64,000 nt of DNA. Origin: Hippopus hippopus. Lineage: Eukaryota > Mollusca > Bivalvia > Cardiida > Cardiidae. Positions 19,322-29,326 of the stretch are shown here, one piece after another; the stretch's first letter is position 1; every line of letters starts with the position of its first letter. The stretch is taken from assembly GCA_946811185.2 (NCBI GenBank), contig OX328101.1, positions 21,808,122-21,872,121 on the forward strand, written 5' to 3'. Under the pieces are notes generated by a model. That model made no database searches. It had not been told where the DNA came from and saw only the letters and a list, made by a program, of their open reading frames with translations. Both the position numbers and the translations under genes were made by a program.

Positions 19322-22300
19322 GTGAGCTAAAACTTAAACTTCTTATTCTATTGGAATCGAATCCAGTGACAAATAAGTGACTATGAATTTGGGTAAAGGA
19401 GAGCAGGGCTTGTAGTTTTTGCCCCTTCAATGTGGTAATAATTTAAAAGGTACCTCCGATTCGGAGATCTGACTTGTGATAGGTCTCTGCTTGCCACTGG
19501 ATTGGGGTCAAAACGGCCCGATACTAAAACGGCCCAGTGCAGATGGGGCCCGTTACCAAAACGGCCCACTTTTTTGTCGTTTATTAAAAACCATTGAAGT
19601 TCTAAATCGTCACTTGGATCACACAGTTAGTTTTATGAAATTTACTAGTTTATTTTGATAAAAGTTTTAATATAATATGAACTTTAATCATGTGAATAGA
19701 GGGAAATGGTCTCCTGCTACGAATTTATTGGGACATGTATGTAGTGATGTATCCTTTCTAGCTGTCATTTTACACATCAGTAACAGGGGTGTAAAATTCC
19801 ACTCGTCCGCTCGTATTGACGAGTAACATTTGGCTTCAGGCAAGTAGAAAAAATGCCAAGCTCGTCCTGTAGGACGAGTACATTTTAAAACTATTGAAAT
19901 CTAAATTTGTCAAGTAAAATTCAAATTATGGGTTATTTCACGGCGAACGCAAAATGAAAGTAAAACTGAAATTCCAGAGCATCTCTTCGATCACGATACA
20001 GGATGTTTATGTTCGTTACGCATGCGCATCTGTAAAGTGCTTGACGGGTTTTCTGTTCACATCGTCAGTTAGACTAGTATACCTGTACGATCTATGCTAC
20101 CTATATTATTAGATCGGGATAGGTTTACTAAGACTTAGTCTAAGTATTAAACACCATCTACTTTGTTTATATCGACACCGTAGTTTATGCAGTAGAAATG
20201 GTCATTCAAGTCCGCAAGTTCGGACAAGTGATAGTGTCATAAAGACGAGTAACTTGTTCTACCCACTCGTCCTACAGGACAAGTAGACAAAGAAAAAATT
20301 TTACACCCCTGAGTAATTTGTACACAACAGAGAGTGAACAGACTATTAGAAAAGAGTCCCAAGCGTATTTATGTTTTTTCCGAAGAATTCCGTTTGATCG
20401 CGAGAAAAGAACATGGGGGGGGGGGCAGAGACAAATAAGCTCATAAAATAGGATAACATCGGATAGGTATGCAGAGTACAATTCACGCAAACTTGTATAG
20501 AGAATCGAGGCCTAAGCTCTAGAAATTAAATTCATTATTTGAAAATAAGATAAGAGTAAAGAAAGTTATAAAAATCATTTTGTCAACATTGATAGGAATA
20601 ACAATAAGTCGCATTTCAGAAGTGGGCCGTTTTTGTATCCACTACAGTGGGCCATTTCGGACCGGGCCGTTTTGGAAGTGGGCTGTTTCGACCCTCTCCC
20701 CTTGCCCCTACAGTATAGCAGCCTTTCGTATGCCCACTACCATTATGGATTAAAAAATTAACTGTTTCAAATGGCTGTACATACTGTATGCTATTTACAG
20801 TATTTCAGTTTAACTGTTGTATATTTTGATTGCAAATTTTGTTTTAGACTTGACCATATTGAAAGCATCAGCAGACGATATTTCGAATCTAGCTCTAAGA
20901 ATGGAATTTATTTTTAACCCTTGACCACTCAAACGGGACCCTAACATAGATAGCTTTTGAAAACATTGTGGGAAAAGGAGAAAATGCCAGTACATGTAAT
21001 TGGCATTTTATCATTTTCATTGACAAATTTCATCATTTGAGCCACATTTGTTGTCTAAAGATGGTTTCAATTTGGACAAGTCTATAATTTTGTCTTCTGG
21101 TGAAGAGTAAAAGGGTAGAAAGGGTAGAGCCGGTTTGGCTTTGATAAAAGATTTCTGATGGGTAAGAAAATTAAATGTATGCACCATTGGCACAAGGGCT
21201 TACTCTAGAATAAACCTTATCAGAAGTATATACCATAAATTGTACTCTGTAGGTCTGCAGTAGATGAAGAGGATTTCTGAAAATGGAAGGGGGGGGGGGG
21301 GAGACTTAAGAGGGGAGGTGGGGAGAGAAAGGAGAAAATGCTGATAACCAGCATTTTCTCCTTTTCCAACAATGTTTCTACCGTTTAAAAGACAAATTGC
21401 AATTTTCGAGTTGAAGTTATTTTGACGGCAGCAATACTTTCAGAAGTCTAAAATTCTGTCACCTGGTAAAAAGTTAAAAAGGATAATAAACATTATAGAA
21501 GAGGATGAAAATGATTGTGAACCAGTATATTTATGTATCTTTGATTATTACCCAGTTTGACCCAGCCCTTCAGAAATGGTATTCTGCACGAATGACTTTC
21601 GCGAGGACGTACACATATGGCAGAAACAGTCCGATGGCATTGATTTTGTTCTATTTCCTACCAATCTTCGGAATGTATAAATGGTCAAGATGGGAACGGG
21701 TAAGGAACTCACTTTATTTCATGCTTTACGGTAGTTTATCAAGAAATAATAATGCCAAGCCCCAGTACTTCAGTCTGTACCATACAGGACTTGAGAACAG
21801 GGTGTCACTGGTTCGATCAATTTGATGTCTGCAATGCTTTGAATTTGGGTGGGTCTAAAACAATTTTTTTGTCAAGGAGTACACCAAGCATTAACTCTTT
21901 ACCAAAGAATCCAGAGTTCTGACAACCCTGGCCAATAAGGAAAAAAAGAAAATGCTGGTAACAAGCTTTTTCTTCTTTCCCCCCCCCCCCCCCCCCCCCC
22001 CCCCCATGTTTTTTTTACCCTTTCTAAGGTAAATCCAATCTTTTGAGCCACATTTTAGTTGCCATCTGCAAGTGTTTTCAATTTGGACAAGTCTAAAATT
22101 TTGCCATCTGCCAAAGTGTTAATTGAAATGTACCTTTATTTTTGAGCAATCTTACCTCTATACCAAAATGCAACAATGACCACTTTTGAGATTACAAAAT
22201 GAGAAATGCTTCAAAAGGTGCACTGGCCGTCATGATGTAACTGAAATAATTATGAAAACAAAATTAACCCTTCACCAAACATTCTCACATTTAATGACCC

Positions 22301-22987
22301 TAAATAAGCAGATCTTTGAAAACATTGTGGGAAATGGAGAAATGCTGGTTACCAGCATTTCCTCCTGTACCCACAATGTTTTCAAAAGCCTTCTTCCTCG
22401 GGGTCAGGTTTGTTGGTAAAGGTTTAAGTCATTCCCCCATGCAGATTACTCTTTTGTAGGCGACTTACCTATGAAAACATTCTGGAAAAAAAAATACTCA
22501 TAACAGGCTATTTTGCCAGGGTATTTTTATAAATAATTATGTTTTTAATCCTAACTCCATTATCTGTATTTCACAAGAATCTAGTTTTCTGCAAACTATG
22601 TTTCAGGAGGGTTTGAGTAAACTCCTGCGGATAAGTTTTAGACTTTTCTAAATTGATCAGGATTTTCTTTGAAAGGATAAAAAAGCATTGTGTAAAAAGG
22701 AGAAAATGCTGGTTGCCAGCATTTTCCACTTTTCCCTCAATGTTTTCAAAGGCAGTGTAGATCAAAGATCAGACTGAACATTTTGTGGAGTCTGATCTTA
22801 ATCTTCACTCACCAATTTAGCACCAAAGGAGTGATTGACATTGTATAGGTAAAAAGGATTCTATATTAGAAATGGTGAGAAAAAGTAAATTCTTTTTTGT
22901 ATCTTTTAGACGAGTCGATGGGCAGCCATGGAATCCGGGGAAACAAAAACTTCCGAAAAGCAGTTTAAGTTGCACTGTATAGGTTGA
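19148..22987 (+). CDS. NDUFB4: NADH dehydrogenase (ubiquinone) 1 beta subcomplex subunit 4, complete, three exons
   Basis: Exons 19148-19321, 21556-21699 and 22910-22987 join in phase 0 at both junctions and encode 131 residues plus TGA, close to the usual length of about 129. The protein is an accessory subunit of respiratory complex I, in the membrane arm of the mitochondrial inner membrane. The N-terminal part is hydrophilic and proline-rich (PKPPKWDPW), followed by a charged helix (SPEQVELALKRKAVAEQRKL). The family core FDPALQKWYSARMTFART opens exon 2, followed by one membrane segment (MALILFYFLPIFGMYKW) and a short charged tail in exon 3. The start has an A at -3 (aaaATGa). There is no cleavable presequence, as expected. 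Donors are gtgagc and gtaagg; acceptors are cccag and ttttag. Both introns are full of mobile elements, but the reading frame is intact. Confidence 0.93.
19503..20695. mobile_element. NDUFB4: Inverted-repeat element in NDUFB4 intron 1
   Basis: Terminal inverted repeats of about 65-70 bp built from short aaaacggccc subrepeats: left ggggtcaaaacggcccgat at 19504, right end the reverse complement of gggtcgaaacagcccacttc at about 20695. No transposase was recognised inside. A second element (19784-20311) is nested within it. Confidence 0.8.
19784..20311. mobile_element. 528-bp element with CAGGGGTGTAAAATT termini nested in the previous one
   Basis: It starts caggggtgtaaaatt and ends aattttacacccctg. 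The 5-base flank agtaa is present on both sides (19779-19783 and 20312-20316). Subterminal ctcgtcctgtaggacgag palindromes occur at both ends. The CAGGGGTG ends suggest a hAT-like non-autonomous element, but an 8-bp duplication was not seen. Confidence 0.8.
20835..21112. mobile_element. MITE-A fragment (-) and copy (+) in NDUFB4 intron 1
   Basis: The - fragment 20835-20916 abuts the + copy 20914-21112 at TTAA 20914-20917. The + hairpin is altered (aatgccagtacatgtaattg). Confidence 0.75.
21329..21477 (+). mobile_element. MITE-A copy lacking its left end, 79 bp before NDUFB4 exon 2
   Basis: A G-rich tract (11 G then purine-rich to 21328) replaces the left end; the rest (gagaaaatgctgataaccag .. 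ctggtaaaaagttaa) is present. Confidence 0.75.
21556..21699 (+). CDS. NDUFB4: NDUFB4 exon 2 (core motif and membrane segment)
   Basis: Forty-eight codons between acceptor cccag and donor gtaagg, holding FDPALQKWYSARM and the single hydrophobic segment. This is the most recognisable part of the gene. Confidence 0.95.
21891..22122 (+). mobile_element. MITE-A copy with a 27-base poly-C in the hairpin
   Basis: TTAA at 21891-21894 and 22119-22122. The right stem is replaced at 21979-22005 by 27 consecutive C where the consensus reads ttttccca. Lies in NDUFB4 intron 2. Confidence 0.85.
22195..22428. mobile_element. SINE tail fragment and palindromised MITE-A copy
   Basis: 22195-22260 resembles the SINE 3' domain (ggtgcactggccgtcatgat, aactgaaataattatgaaaa). 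22264-22428 is a MITE-A in which both ends come from the same half (gaccctaaataagcagatct / aaaagccttcttcctcgggg). Confidence 0.7.
22620..22812. mobile_element. MITE-A fragment (-) and MITE-C hairpin before NDUFB4 exon 3
   Basis: 22620-22760 keeps the hairpin; 22753-22812 is a short palindrome (gatcagactgaacatt .. gtctgatcttaatctt), of the family described at 32929. Confidence 0.7.
22910..22987 (+). CDS. NDUFB4: NDUFB4 exon 3 and stop
   Basis: Twenty-five codons plus TGA after acceptor ttttag, ending EKQFKLHCIG. The position of a basic/aromatic tail agrees with the family C-terminus. Less conserved than exon 2, but phase-consistent. Confidence 0.85.
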   Translation, partial: TSRWAAMESGETKTSEKQFKLHCIG

Positions 22988-23023
22988 AAAGGCTAGATAA
23001 AGGAAGTCGCTTGTAGATAAATT

Positions 23024-23522
23024 TACTCTTTTCACACAACACAATTTTGGGCATGCCCAAATCAAAATTACTTTCAGACGATTAACTAACCCATTATCAA
23101 ACAGTCTATCCTTATGGAGAAGGCTTTTGAAAACATTGTTGTTAAAGGAGAAAATTCTGGTTACCAGAATTTTCTCCTTTTCCTACAATGTTTTCTTTCC
23201 TTACTGATACAAATTCCATCATTGTGCAAATAGATTATTTTTGTTTGCAAACGCTTTCATTTTGGAACCATGTAATATTGTGTTGGTTGGTAAAGGGACA
23301 ACTCTGTACAAGATGAATAGATTTTAGACATTCCTAAATTGAAAGTAATTACAGACAACAAATTAAATGTATCCCAGATTATTGGATTTTGTCTTTGAAA
23401 GGGTAGAAAAAGTTAGAAATGAAGAAAATGCTGGTCACTGGCATTTTCACCTTTTTTGTACAAATTTTTCAGAAGCTTCCTTTCTCGGGGTTTTAAAAAC
23501 AGGAGATTTGGTGAGGGGTTAG
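23024..23522. mobile_element. Cluster of MITE-A copies behind NDUFB4
   Basis: A - fragment 23024-23084, a + copy 23085-23300 with compensatory stem change (AATTCTGG / CCAGAATT instead of ATGCTGG / CCAGCAT), and a - copy 23303-23522. Confidence 0.82.
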
Positions 23523-23631
23523 AGTATGTTATATTGGTGACTTTGAAATACTTGAAATTTTTTTTTTTACAAAAGGGTTGGAATCCAATTACAAAACCAA
23601 ATAATTATTTTTTATTATGATTAAGATACTA

Positions 23632-24462
23632 ACCCTTTTATCACACAGTCCTGACTTAATGACCCTGAAGAAGAAGCCTTTTGAAAAAAATTGTGGGAAA
23701 AGGAGAAAATGCTGGTAACCAGCATTTTCTCCTTTTCCCACAATGTTGTCTAGCCTTCCCAAAATGAATTTTAACTTTCAAGTCACGTTTATTTTGTCCA
23801 CTCCTCTGCAAGTGCTTTCAATTTGGACTGGTCTAAAATCTTGTCATATGTTAAGAGTTAAGATAAAAAGTTTTGTGCACATGAACATGAATCTTCTGTG
23901 AAGAATTATTTTATTCTAAGAAAAGTCAGGGAAGAGTTGCACTTGTTACAATAAGACAAAATGATGTGATATGCCAACCTTTAACCCTTTACCACACAAC
24001 GCCAACTTTTAACAACCCTGGGAAAGAAGCCTTTTGAAAACATTGTGGGAAAAGGAGAAAATGCTGGTAACCAGCATTTTCTCCTTTTCCCACAATTTTT
24101 CTACCCTAACAAAGAAAAATGGCACCATTTGAGCCACATTGAAATTGTCGTCTACAAATGCTTTCAGTATGGACAAGGCTAAAATTCTGTCATCCGGTAA
24201 AGGGTTGAATTCTTCAAGACAGAATTGATATGCTTACCTTACCCACTCCAGATGACAAAATTTTAGACTTGCCCATTCTGAAAGCATATGCAGACAAAAA
24301 ATTAAATGTGTCTGATGTAATTGGGTTCATCTTTGTACTGATAGAGACCATAGCAGGGAAAAAGAAGAAAATGCTGGTTATCAGCATTTTCTCTTTTACC
24401 CATAAAGTTTTCAAAAGCCTCCTCCTAAAAGTCATTAAACTTTGGTTTGTTTGGTAAAGGAT
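23632..24462. mobile_element. Three MITE-A copies
   Basis: 23632-23862 (+, near consensus), 23991-24207 (+, near consensus) and 24238-24462 (-). The last two are separated by only about 30 bases. 24463-24828 shows no recognised feature. Confidence 0.87.
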
Positions 24463-24828
24463 TGAGAACTAAGAAATAAATGGCAAAGTTGTTAAAAATA
24501 AGCAGTTTCTTCATTGCATACTTTTTTTTTTCTATTTGTATAACTTTATTACAAAAATGTTGTCTAAGTTTTATTATTTTCTTCAAAACTACAGATGTAT
24601 GTATCATTATTGGAGAAATTTATCACCATACTGGATGGTCTTTTTTCCTGCTTTTAGATTCATTAGGATAGATTTCAGTCTGTTCCCTGCTAGCTTTGTT
24701 TATAGTTTGTGAATCACGATTTTTATTGGTTTTGACTAATAAATAAACAGTAATATGTTGTTGATAATTCAATTCAAGACTTTACAGTTTATTTATCCCT
24801 TTTTATCTGTTCGTCCAAGGATCACTTA

Positions 24829-26170
24829 CTTTTTAGCTGACCTGAGCACAAAGTGCTCTAGGTTAGCCTTTGTGAATGTGCAGTTTCTGTCGTGCATCTT
24901 CTGTCATGTGGTCATCAATGATTACTTTGTGTGCACTCAGGAAGCCACATTGTTAGTCTGATACTCTGTAAACTTGGTCAGAATGTTTGTCTTGGTAATA
25001 TCTGAGACAAGTTAGAAATTGGGTCAAGTTGGCTCAAAAAGCATGTCACTGACAAATCATAGAAAAACCTTGTGTGCCTTCTAGAGGCCACTCTTTCAGT
25101 TCAACACTCTTGTAACTTGGTCAGAATGTTAGTCTTGATAAAATCTTGAACAACTTTAAAATTGGGTTATGTGGGAAGAAAAAGTGGGTTACTGGGCTAA
25201 ATCTTAGAAAATTCTTGTGTGCACTCTAGAAGCCACATTTTCAGCCAGATGGTCATAAAACTCAGTCAGAATGGTTGCCTTGATAATATCTCAGACAAGA
25301 TTAAAATTGAGTCATGTCCGGTCAAAAAAAGGTCAATGGGCCAAATCTTACAGAAACCTATTGTGTACAGCAGAGGTCACATTTTCGGCCAGATACTCAT
25401 GAAACTTGGTAAGAATGTTTGTCTTAATGATATCTGGGACAAGTTTGAAATTGGGTCACATCAGATTAAAAAGTAGGTCAATGAGACAAGTCTAAGAAAA
25501 ATTTTGTGTGCACTGTAGAGGCCATATTTATGATCCTCATGGAATTTGTTCAGAAAGGTTTGCCTTGATGACATCTAGTACATGTTCAAAATTTGGTCAC
25601 ATCAGGTCAAAAAGTAGGTCACCGGGACAAATCGTAGAAAAACCTTCTGTGAGCTCATTTCATGTGCCACATTTTCAGCCAGATACACATGAAACTTGGT
25701 CAGAATGATTGTCTTGATGATGTATAGTTGGGGTTCAAAAGAGGGTCGTGTTAGGCCAAATGGTAGGTCATTAGTACAAATTTTATATAACAATGTGTGC
25801 ACTCTGGAGGCCGTATACTCAGCGTGATACTTATGGAAATCATATTCAGAATGTTTGTCTTGATGATATATCAGACAAGTTCAAAATTGGGTCACGTTGG
25901 GTCAAAAAGCAGGTCACTGGAACAAATTGTAGAAAAATCTTGTGCAGTGGAGAGGCCGCTTTATTAGTCTGATACTCACGAAACATGATCAGAATGTTCG
26001 TCTTGATAATATTTCTGACAAGTTCAAAAATACGTCACTTTGGTCAAAAAGTAGGTCACTAACACTCATGTGTTTAACATCATCACAACCAGGATCTCTT
26101 CAGCTTTATTAATCCTAGATCATGACTTTACTCAGGTGACTGCTTTAGGGCCAATGGCCCTCATATTGTG
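24829..26170 (+). mobile_element. Helitron-like non-autonomous element with internal tandem repeats
   Basis: It starts ttttagctgacctgagcaca, a near-palindromic hairpin around gagcacaaagtgctc, and ends near gggccaatggccctcat. Between them lie about eight units of 145 bp (starts near 24932, 25070, 25215, 25360, 25505, 25650, 25794, 25940), each with ..ggccacattttcagccagat.. and ..gtcagaatgtttgtcttgat... This architecture (terminal hairpin plus central tandem array) matches bivalve pearl/HINE-type elements. No coding capacity. Confidence 0.75.
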
Positions 26171-26531
26171 GTAGCCAGAAACCAATCATCGTATTAGTAA
26201 TCAGGAGTGACTAAATTTAAAGGCTTCGAAAGAAAGGAAATTAACAACAATCGTATAACAGGTAGAGCAAGAGGGCAATGATCAATGTATCCAGTATTTT
26301 AAACACTTTGATAGTGTTTGAGGTAAACAGTGGCCAAGTTAGAAGTTATGAAAAAAAAAGTAATAAAAAATTTATCTGAAGACTTTACAAAACTTACTTA
26401 CACATCTTCAGACCTTGCCGAAAACACAAGTAAAGTTTCAACACAAAACCGTTGGAGAAGCTGCGCATAAAAGGTATCCATTCTATACTTTCTTACAATG
26501 TTTGGACTGCGGAAAAGTTGACGAAGTGAAA

Positions 26532-26960
26532 CAAGAAGGCCTTTGGCCCTAAAGCGCTCACATGAAAATCTAGGAGTGATAAAGTAGAAGAGATCCTGGT
26601 TGTGATGATGTAAAACACATATAGAATAAAGTCAGCATGCATAATTGAATTAATTTTTTTTTTTATGAATTCAAATTTTGTGTGTGTAATATTGACATGA
26701 TGCAACCTCAACTTTGATCAAAATTTGACTGAAGATGTGGCCTCTAGAGTGCAATTAAAGTTACTCTCAGATTTGTCTAGGTGATCTGCTTTTTGATCCA
26801 ATATGACTCATTTTCAAAAGTTGCGTTGATAAGGAAATTTGTGTCATGTCAACAGGAAGCTCTCCATAATGTACATAAATCCGTACATTTTGTATTTCCC
26901 GTAACTGGCAGAAATGTGATCTGAAGATGGAGCTTAAACTGACACCCAATGCTACTCTTA
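26532..26960 (-). mobile_element. Second, inverted and truncated copy of the tandem-repeat Helitron-like element
   Basis: The reverse complement of 26532-26625 matches the last 100 bases of the element at 24829-26170 (cacaaccaggatctcttc; ctttagggccaa). Divergent tandem-unit sequence follows to about 26960 (tggcctctagagtgcaatt inverted). The two copies form an inverted pair separated by about 360 bp without recognised content. Confidence 0.65.
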
Positions 26961-26964
26961 TAAC

Positions 26965-27262
26965 TTGGTTTGGTCACTAGCATTTTCTCCTTTTCTCACA
27001 ATGATTTTGAACACCATTCTTTCTTAGGGTCATTTGATGAAGTGTCACCCGGTAATCAGGAAAGCATTTTCCTTATATTTGCCATTGTGGCAAGTTCGTA
27101 TACATCAAGGTCAGTCTATGCAGTCTGATTTTTAATCTACACTTCGCATTGCTGAGACATTCTGGTATGTTTGTTTGTATTCGACTTTAATGCCGTTTTA
27201 ACAGCTGAGGTCATATCACGGCGGTCAGTGCACCTACACATATGTTTCCTGGCTTTCTTACA
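26965..27262 (-). mobile_element. MITE-A right-end fragment, MITE-C fragment and SINE tail
   Basis: 26965-27052 is a MITE-A half (tagcattttctccttttctc); 27108-27170 a MITE-C half (cagtctgatttttaatctac); 27186-27262 the reverse of the SINE 3' domain (atcacggcggtcagtgcacc). Confidence 0.55.
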
Positions 27263-27292
27263 CAACTTTCTTTCCGAGTCACTGATTACTTT

Positions 27293-27495
27293 TTATGCCC
27301 CCCTTCAACGAAGTGGGGGTATATTGCTTTGCTAATGTCCGTCGGTCCGTCGGTAGACCTTACCTTGTCCGGATGATAACTAGACACAGAATTGACCTAG
27401 GTTCGTCAAATTTGGCACAGACATGCGTCTCGGAGTGTAGATGATCCCTATTGATTTTGAGGTCAATTGGTCAAAGGTCAAGGTCACAGTGACCA
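27293..27495 (+). mobile_element. Single-unit copy of the 'atgcccccc' element
   Basis: It has the same hairpin (ccccccttcaacgaagtggggg), the short gtccgtcggtccgtcggta microsatellite, and one 157-bp unit ending ggtcaaggtcacagtgacca, then a poly-A tract. A minimal version of the element at 9899-10610. Confidence 0.8.
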
Positions 27496-27659
27496 GGTTA
27501 AAAAAAAAAAAAACTCTGTCCTTACAATATAATCCAAGCACTCCGTATCCACTTTCTACAAAAACTTCTCGGCAATAATCAAACACAAACTTCAAGTGGG
27601 CATGGATACCAAGACTATATCGACACTCCACAGCATCGTCTATGCTTTCGTTTGACTTA

Positions 27660-28382
27660 ATAATTGCCCTCTGTGTTGTCAGTGGTCAACTTGAACTTCT
27701 AACCCCACTGTCTAATTGCATTACAAGACCCAAACTGTGACCTCGTGAAAGCGTCAGAGTACTCAAATTGTCCTTGCATGGTCTATTGCGTGAGAAGACA
27801 GGTAGTGTCGACTTTTTCAACCAAATGTGGCAGAAATCTGTGGATGTCGCTGGCTTGCATCATATTCCAGTTACCCGCTCGTGGGTTGCTGCTAGGCAGG
27901 CCCATAGGAAGAACATCCCGGCCGATACCGTTGAAGAATACTAGAGACTGAATTTGTACCTCCCTTTCATGGACAATCTGCTGACTGAAGTAGAAGACAA
28001 ACTTTGTAATGATATTCCAAGAATGAAAACACAAGTTTTTTTCCTGTCTCATAAAATAAAACAACTGACCCAAGAAATCATGGCGGGTAAAAAACATAAG
28101 TATGCTCTATTCATTGACGAGGAAGCAGTAAATATGGAAAATGAGGTGTGGAGAGACCCGGTATCTCACTTAGCCGTGTACGAAAAGTTGATAGACGTTG
28201 TTATTTCCACCTACCAGCTTCTTCCAAATATACATTTCATCCCGTTCGAAGACTACCTCCGCAGTACTAGATCTAGGACTACTTTTTCAAGATGGCAATG
28301 GGTGGCGCAAATTCAAAATAAAATAAACGTTTATAGGTATGGTCGGCTAGAATTTTCCCTCTGCAAACATATAAGACCTTGA
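27660..28382 (+). pseudogene. hAT-type transposase remnant (ZMYM1 / P52rIPK-like domain)
   Basis: One frame reads ..VVSGQLELLTPLSNCI.., a TGA near 27736, then SVDFFNQMWQKSVDVAGLHH and TRSWVAARQAHRKNIPADTV, a TAG at 27942-27944, then RLNLYLPFMDNLLTEVEDKL and onwards to about 28100. The RQ.HR.N.PA....Y......P.D.L pattern is the middle region of hAT transposases related to ZMYM1 and the 52-kDa PKR-inhibitor repressor. Two in-frame stops and missing N- and C-terminal domains make it dead. The part after about 28100 stays open to 28382 but is not recognised with confidence. No terminal inverted repeats were found. Confidence 0.75.
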
Positions 28383-28763
28383 ATGTTTCAGCCAGTCATT
28401 CAAGTCAGTTGAGCCTATTATTCTAAACAATTACATGTGTGTATTGATGTAAGGTAACCTCCAATTTTAACTCTTATCGGCACAAAATATTTTGACTCGA
28501 CTTCCTTCGACGGTTGAAAATACAATCCACTGAAACTGAAAAAAAGATCTCTTTTTATCCTGTAAGTTTGACTAAACAAGCGGACGTTATGGAGCCAATA
28601 TCAGACTGCACGTTCTGTGCAGTTTAGTCATCTTTTTATTCTGTTCGCGAATACAGGGTTACAACTGGTCTTTTGTGTTTAGTCTATTAAATATTCTCTC
28701 ATGTTGTGAATAAAAAATGTATGGTGGCGTTGAGCTGCCACCACTTATGGTGGAGATTTTGGC

Positions 28764-28878
28764 GAAGGTCGTGTTATTGAAATATATTTTGAAATTTTTC
28801 TCGCATTGTATCTTGGTGTGAAGGTCGTGTTAATGAAATATATTTTGATATGTTTTTTTTTCGCATTTTATCTTGGTA
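28764..28878. repeat. Tandem duplication of about 57 bp
   Basis: gaaggtcgtgttattgaaat .. cttggt occurs twice in a row with few differences (starts about 28764 and 28821). Confidence 0.8.
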
Positions 28879-28889
28879 CCAGACTAATA

Positions 28890-29326
28890 ACTTAAGTCTT
28901 TTTCAGACGAAAAAGTTTCAGACCTGTCATAACTGAGAGCTTTTGCAGACGGCAATGTATACATGTATTTAGCTAAAATAATGGGTTTTGCTCATAAAAC
29001 CTAGAAAACATTGTGTGAAAAAGGAGAAGAATGCTGATAGTCAGAATTTTGATCCTTTCCCTACCATGTTTTCAAAAGCCAGTTTTCCCAGGTTCGTTTA
29101 ACTCTTTACCAAACAATCCCGGGTTTTCATGACTCTGAGAAAGAAGGCTTCTGAAAACATTGTGGGAAAAGGAGAAAATGCTGGTAACCAGCATTTTCTC
29201 CTTTTCCCACAATGTTTTCTACCCTTCCCAAAACAAATTTCAATTTTTGACTCACTTTAATTTTGTCGTCTGCTAATGCTTTCAATTTGGACCAGTCTAG
29301 AATTTTGTCGTATGGTAAAGAGTTAA
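28890..29326. mobile_element. MITE-A inverted pair sharing TTAA
   Basis: A - copy 28890-29098 (stem decayed) and a near-consensus + copy 29098-29326 meet at TTAA 29098-29101. Confidence 0.85.

Noticed and set aside
27380..27631. Open frame on the - strand across the 'atgcccccc' element
   Set aside because: It runs through the repeat unit and poly-A tract. The upstream 40 codons are not recognised, and no exon borders are present.
28100..28382. A second gene downstream of the hAT remnant
   Set aside because: The frame stays open but continues from the transposase remnant; the peptide is not recognised, and no start or splice signals set it apart.
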